Source: Bondarzewia mesenterica
Taxonomy: Eukaryota; Basidiomycota; Agaricomycetes; Russulales; Bondarzewiaceae
Assembly (NCBI GenBank): GCA_004802705.1
Contig: SGPL01000170.1
Coordinates: 1-58,476 of the forward strand
Direction: 5' to 3'
DNA: 58,476 bases
Part shown: one piece after another, positions 56,051 to 58,476 of the stretch
Layout: each line of letters starts with the position of its first letter
How positions within the stretch are numbered: position 1 is the stretch's first letter
Notes under the pieces: model-generated
What the model was told of the DNA's origin: nothing
The model's database searches: none
The model's input: the letters and a program-made list of their open reading frames with translations, nothing else
Translations under genes and position numbers: made by a program

Positions 56051-57500
56051 CCACCTGCATCTCTCTTCCCTCCATTCAACTATGCCAAATCTACCCCCTG
56101 AGCGCGTCCTATCTCTAGCCAGCTCCATGTGCTTTTGCGATGCTCATGGCTCTACCCCTACTCCCTCGAATCCTCTACACATCTCCTTTATGATGCCACC
56201 TTATTATCCTCAGATGGCCTCTACTGCATCCCAACTCCTACTCAAAGCCTCAACTGCACCTAATACTGCCAATCACCTCCCAACAGCCCAACAACTCCCA
56301 CCCTCCAATGCATTGTTCATCTACTCCATGTACAACCCACCTCTAAGCTCTCAACGCTACCCTTCCACGTTCAGCACCACCAAATTTCAGCCATTTCTCT
56401 ATCATCATCCATCTGATGCCAGTCTACCCCCAACTTACTTTCCCTCTTCTACACATCCATATAGCCCAAGACCCTATGTACTGCATCTTCTATCCTCTCC
56501 CACCCTGAGTTAGTTCTCTACACACACATCAGTGTCCCCACTCATGATGCTCAGATCGACACCAAGAGTGGCAGTGAAGTGGGCATAGCTGACATCAGTC
56601 GGAGAGGCTTCACAGCTATTGCACATGCTGCCATGTTCACTACCACTTCCATTAGTCTGTGGCATGCAGCTCAGCTGCAGGGAATGGATGGGAGAAGGGC
56701 CAATGCACTAAGGTGGTTGGACATAGGATATACTACTGACTGTGAGTGGACTTTTTGAGTCAACTGTGCTGTTACTTTTGCTGACTTTGGACTCAAGCCT
56801 GAGATCATCTTGCATAACACCATGTGCGGTCTTTTTAGTGGTCAGGAAGTCAAGATCACTCAGCATCGTGATCTGGTGTCGCCCACACATTATCTACTTG
56901 GATGAACTGACAAGTGCGTCTCTTTTCTGCACATTCTATCTTCTTTTTATAATCTACCTTTTTATGTCTAGACTACCTTGATCGTGAGTCGCTTGCTGCT
57001 TTGATGAGGCACTCAAAGTCTTTAAAGGCAGCATGCTCATCATTATCCACAAATGTGACTTCTCAGAGCTGATCTGCAAGGAGGTGTGGACAATGCATGA
57101 TGGTCATCTCGAGGCTTTTGGGCACCACTAGGTCGAGGGTCAGGGCTCAGGGCTTCACATTGACAAGAAGGATGGTCAGGAGAAGGATCAGTATGATGCT
57201 ATGGGTAACAAGATTAATAATAATCAAAATGGCCATCCATCGTGATTTAGCTGAAGCAGGCATCAGCTCTAGTATAATCGACCTCAACAACTGGTATCAG
57301 CACCTCAAGGACCCCACTGACCTCTTGCCTGCCTATAATGGGGATGTTAAGGCCTATTCAGGACTCATCAGCAGTTCTACCTCTTCTTCGACAACTTCAT
57401 CCCCTACGTCCCTTATCACCCCGTCCTTTCTGCACCTGCTCTACATCCTCATGCATCCACCATCAAATGACTTGACAGCCAGCTAATATGTCACATGCAC
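56051..57500 (+). pseudogene. Coding-like relic of unknown, probably transposon-linked gene
   Basis: The plus strand carries long stretches of protein-like text broken by stops and frame changes: a Pro/Ser/Thr-rich segment (56,082-56,513), then VGIADISRRGFTAIAHAA, MDGRRANALRWLDIGYTTD, ADFGLKPEIILHNTMCGLFS and IIYLDELTSA (about 56,580-56,910), a likely intron (about 56,912-56,970) and FKGSMLIIIHKCDFSELICK to GLHIDKKDGQEKDQYDA (about 57,020-57,190). The last part ends VPYHPVLSAPALHPHAST. The mix of clear amino-acid logic and several stops suggests a fairly recent fossil. I do not recognise the family. Confidence 0.45.
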
Positions 57501-58476
57501 ACAGGTAGAGTGTATGGCACTAGAGATCGATGTGCAGGTGTACATGTTTGGTGCTCAAGATCAAGGGCATCGATGATGTGTTTGAGGCTGGTGACCTGCA
57601 TGACTATGCTCATGCGCGAGGGCGTGCTGACCATGATAAAAGCCGTTAGACATGATAGTAGTAGGCGATGGAGACAACATGTATATAATTTTGCCCAGTG
57701 TTGGATATAATTCTACTTATCAATTCATGTATATTATGATGTATTTATCTTTTATATGCCTCAAGGCAACCTCAAAGCAGTTTGATTAAGTTGTACACAT
57801 TGTGGAATGCTAATTCAGACAGTTTAAAGTAAAACAGTGACAATGCAGCAAAATGATGACTAAGTGAGTAAATAGCTAGTTGCGCAGTCATGACTCATTG
57901 CCTTGCATCTCTTCACCTGACAACCATGCTCTACATTGCACTCGATGTGCTCACACTCAACTACTTCTTCACAACTATGACAGATTATACATCACCTGTT
58001 GTAGAAAGGCTCACTTCAGCCATAGTGAGTGTTCCTTGTCTACTACACTGAATTCTTGTCCTTTTTGGTTGTAGACTCTGCAGGTGTATGGCCTGCTTCA
58101 AGGCCTTTTTATGGCCATTATCAACTGCAGGGATTGTTGGCATGGCTTGAATGGGATAGTGGATACTTTGGTATGTGCTGTACCACTGTTTCTTATGCAC
58201 AAAGTTCTGATTCAAAACAGAAACACCTGTTCCTACAATATATTCCTGCCCTATCCCTGCAGCCCACTTGCATGTCCTTTTTGGTGAGTCTACTATATTC
58301 TGTAAATCAAAATTGGGATCATTGACATGCTCTGGATTTAGATACTGTTTTTGGTATTTTTTCTTTACATTTATTATTCATTTTTTTTGTTTGCTATGCT
58401 AGAAAGCATATGAATAAAGACAAAAGCCACATTAAGTTGTCCAAAGAGATATCACGGTGTAACTACCAGTGTAGAA
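57501..58476. other. Repeat-compartment DNA at right edge
   Basis: AT-rich with few CpG. Small ORFs (57,880-58,074; 58,029-58,325) include protein-like words such as GVWPASRPFYGHYQLQGLLA but no recognised family. The window ends inside this compartment. Confidence 0.4.

Noticed and set aside
57140..57200. HID motif as an active site of a TET/JBP-type oxygenase
   Set aside because: Only the H-x-D triplet fits; the surrounding sequence lacks the expected hydrophobic strand and second histidine.

Overview
The window reads as a basidiomycete fungus, most likely an Agaricomycete. The genes are cut by short introns of about 45-70 nt with standard GT-AG borders. They include families typical of these fungi (a DUF7727-type four-helix membrane protein, a GH55 glucanase), and the repeats include KDZ and Helitron relics, both abundant in these genomes. 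Species cannot be assigned from sequence alone.

The window has three compartments. (1) About 1-24,100 is AT-rich, nearly CpG-free, repeat-packed DNA with no intact gene. A KDZ-family transposase relic (about 290-4,030, +) is split by an LTR-like insertion. A Helitron Rep/helicase relic (about 5,000-9,300, -) is split by a small foldback element (6,082-7,418). Next come a long AT-rich stretch with a tRNA-like fragment and repeat debris, then a 4.1 kb palindromic foldback (16,256-20,339) followed by a satellite of about 57 bp (to 21,400). The last two together are flanked by near-identical 9-bp direct repeats. (2) About 24,700-54,460 is ordinary gene-rich euchromatin with 11 recognisable genes. 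(3) About 54,540-58,476 returns to repeats, starting with a TA-flanked MITE 77 bp downstream of the last stop codon.

Gene order in the central block: NUP2/NUP50-like nucleoporin (+), Gyp1-type TBC Rab-GAP (-), a large acidic protein with a HicA-like C-terminus (-), a single-pass membrane protein with a duplicated ectodomain (+), a DUF7727-type membrane protein (+), Ap4A phosphorylase APA2 (+), GH55 exo-beta-1,3-glucanase (-), an unknown conserved-looking protein (-), methylthioribose-1-phosphate isomerase MRI1 (+), a small C2H2 zinc-finger protein (+), and a T2-family asparaginase-like Ntn hydrolase (+). They are unrelated housekeeping or wall functions and form no pathway cluster.

The main points of interest are the foldback/satellite family (termini TATTCAGTGCC, arms built from a unit of about 160 bp, copies of different ages), the CpG-decay contrast between old and young repeats, and a HicA-like fold in a eukaryotic protein. 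Three of the 11 genes also carry single-base frameshifts in short base runs, which look like assembly errors. All gene names rest on motif recognition by eye, without database searches.
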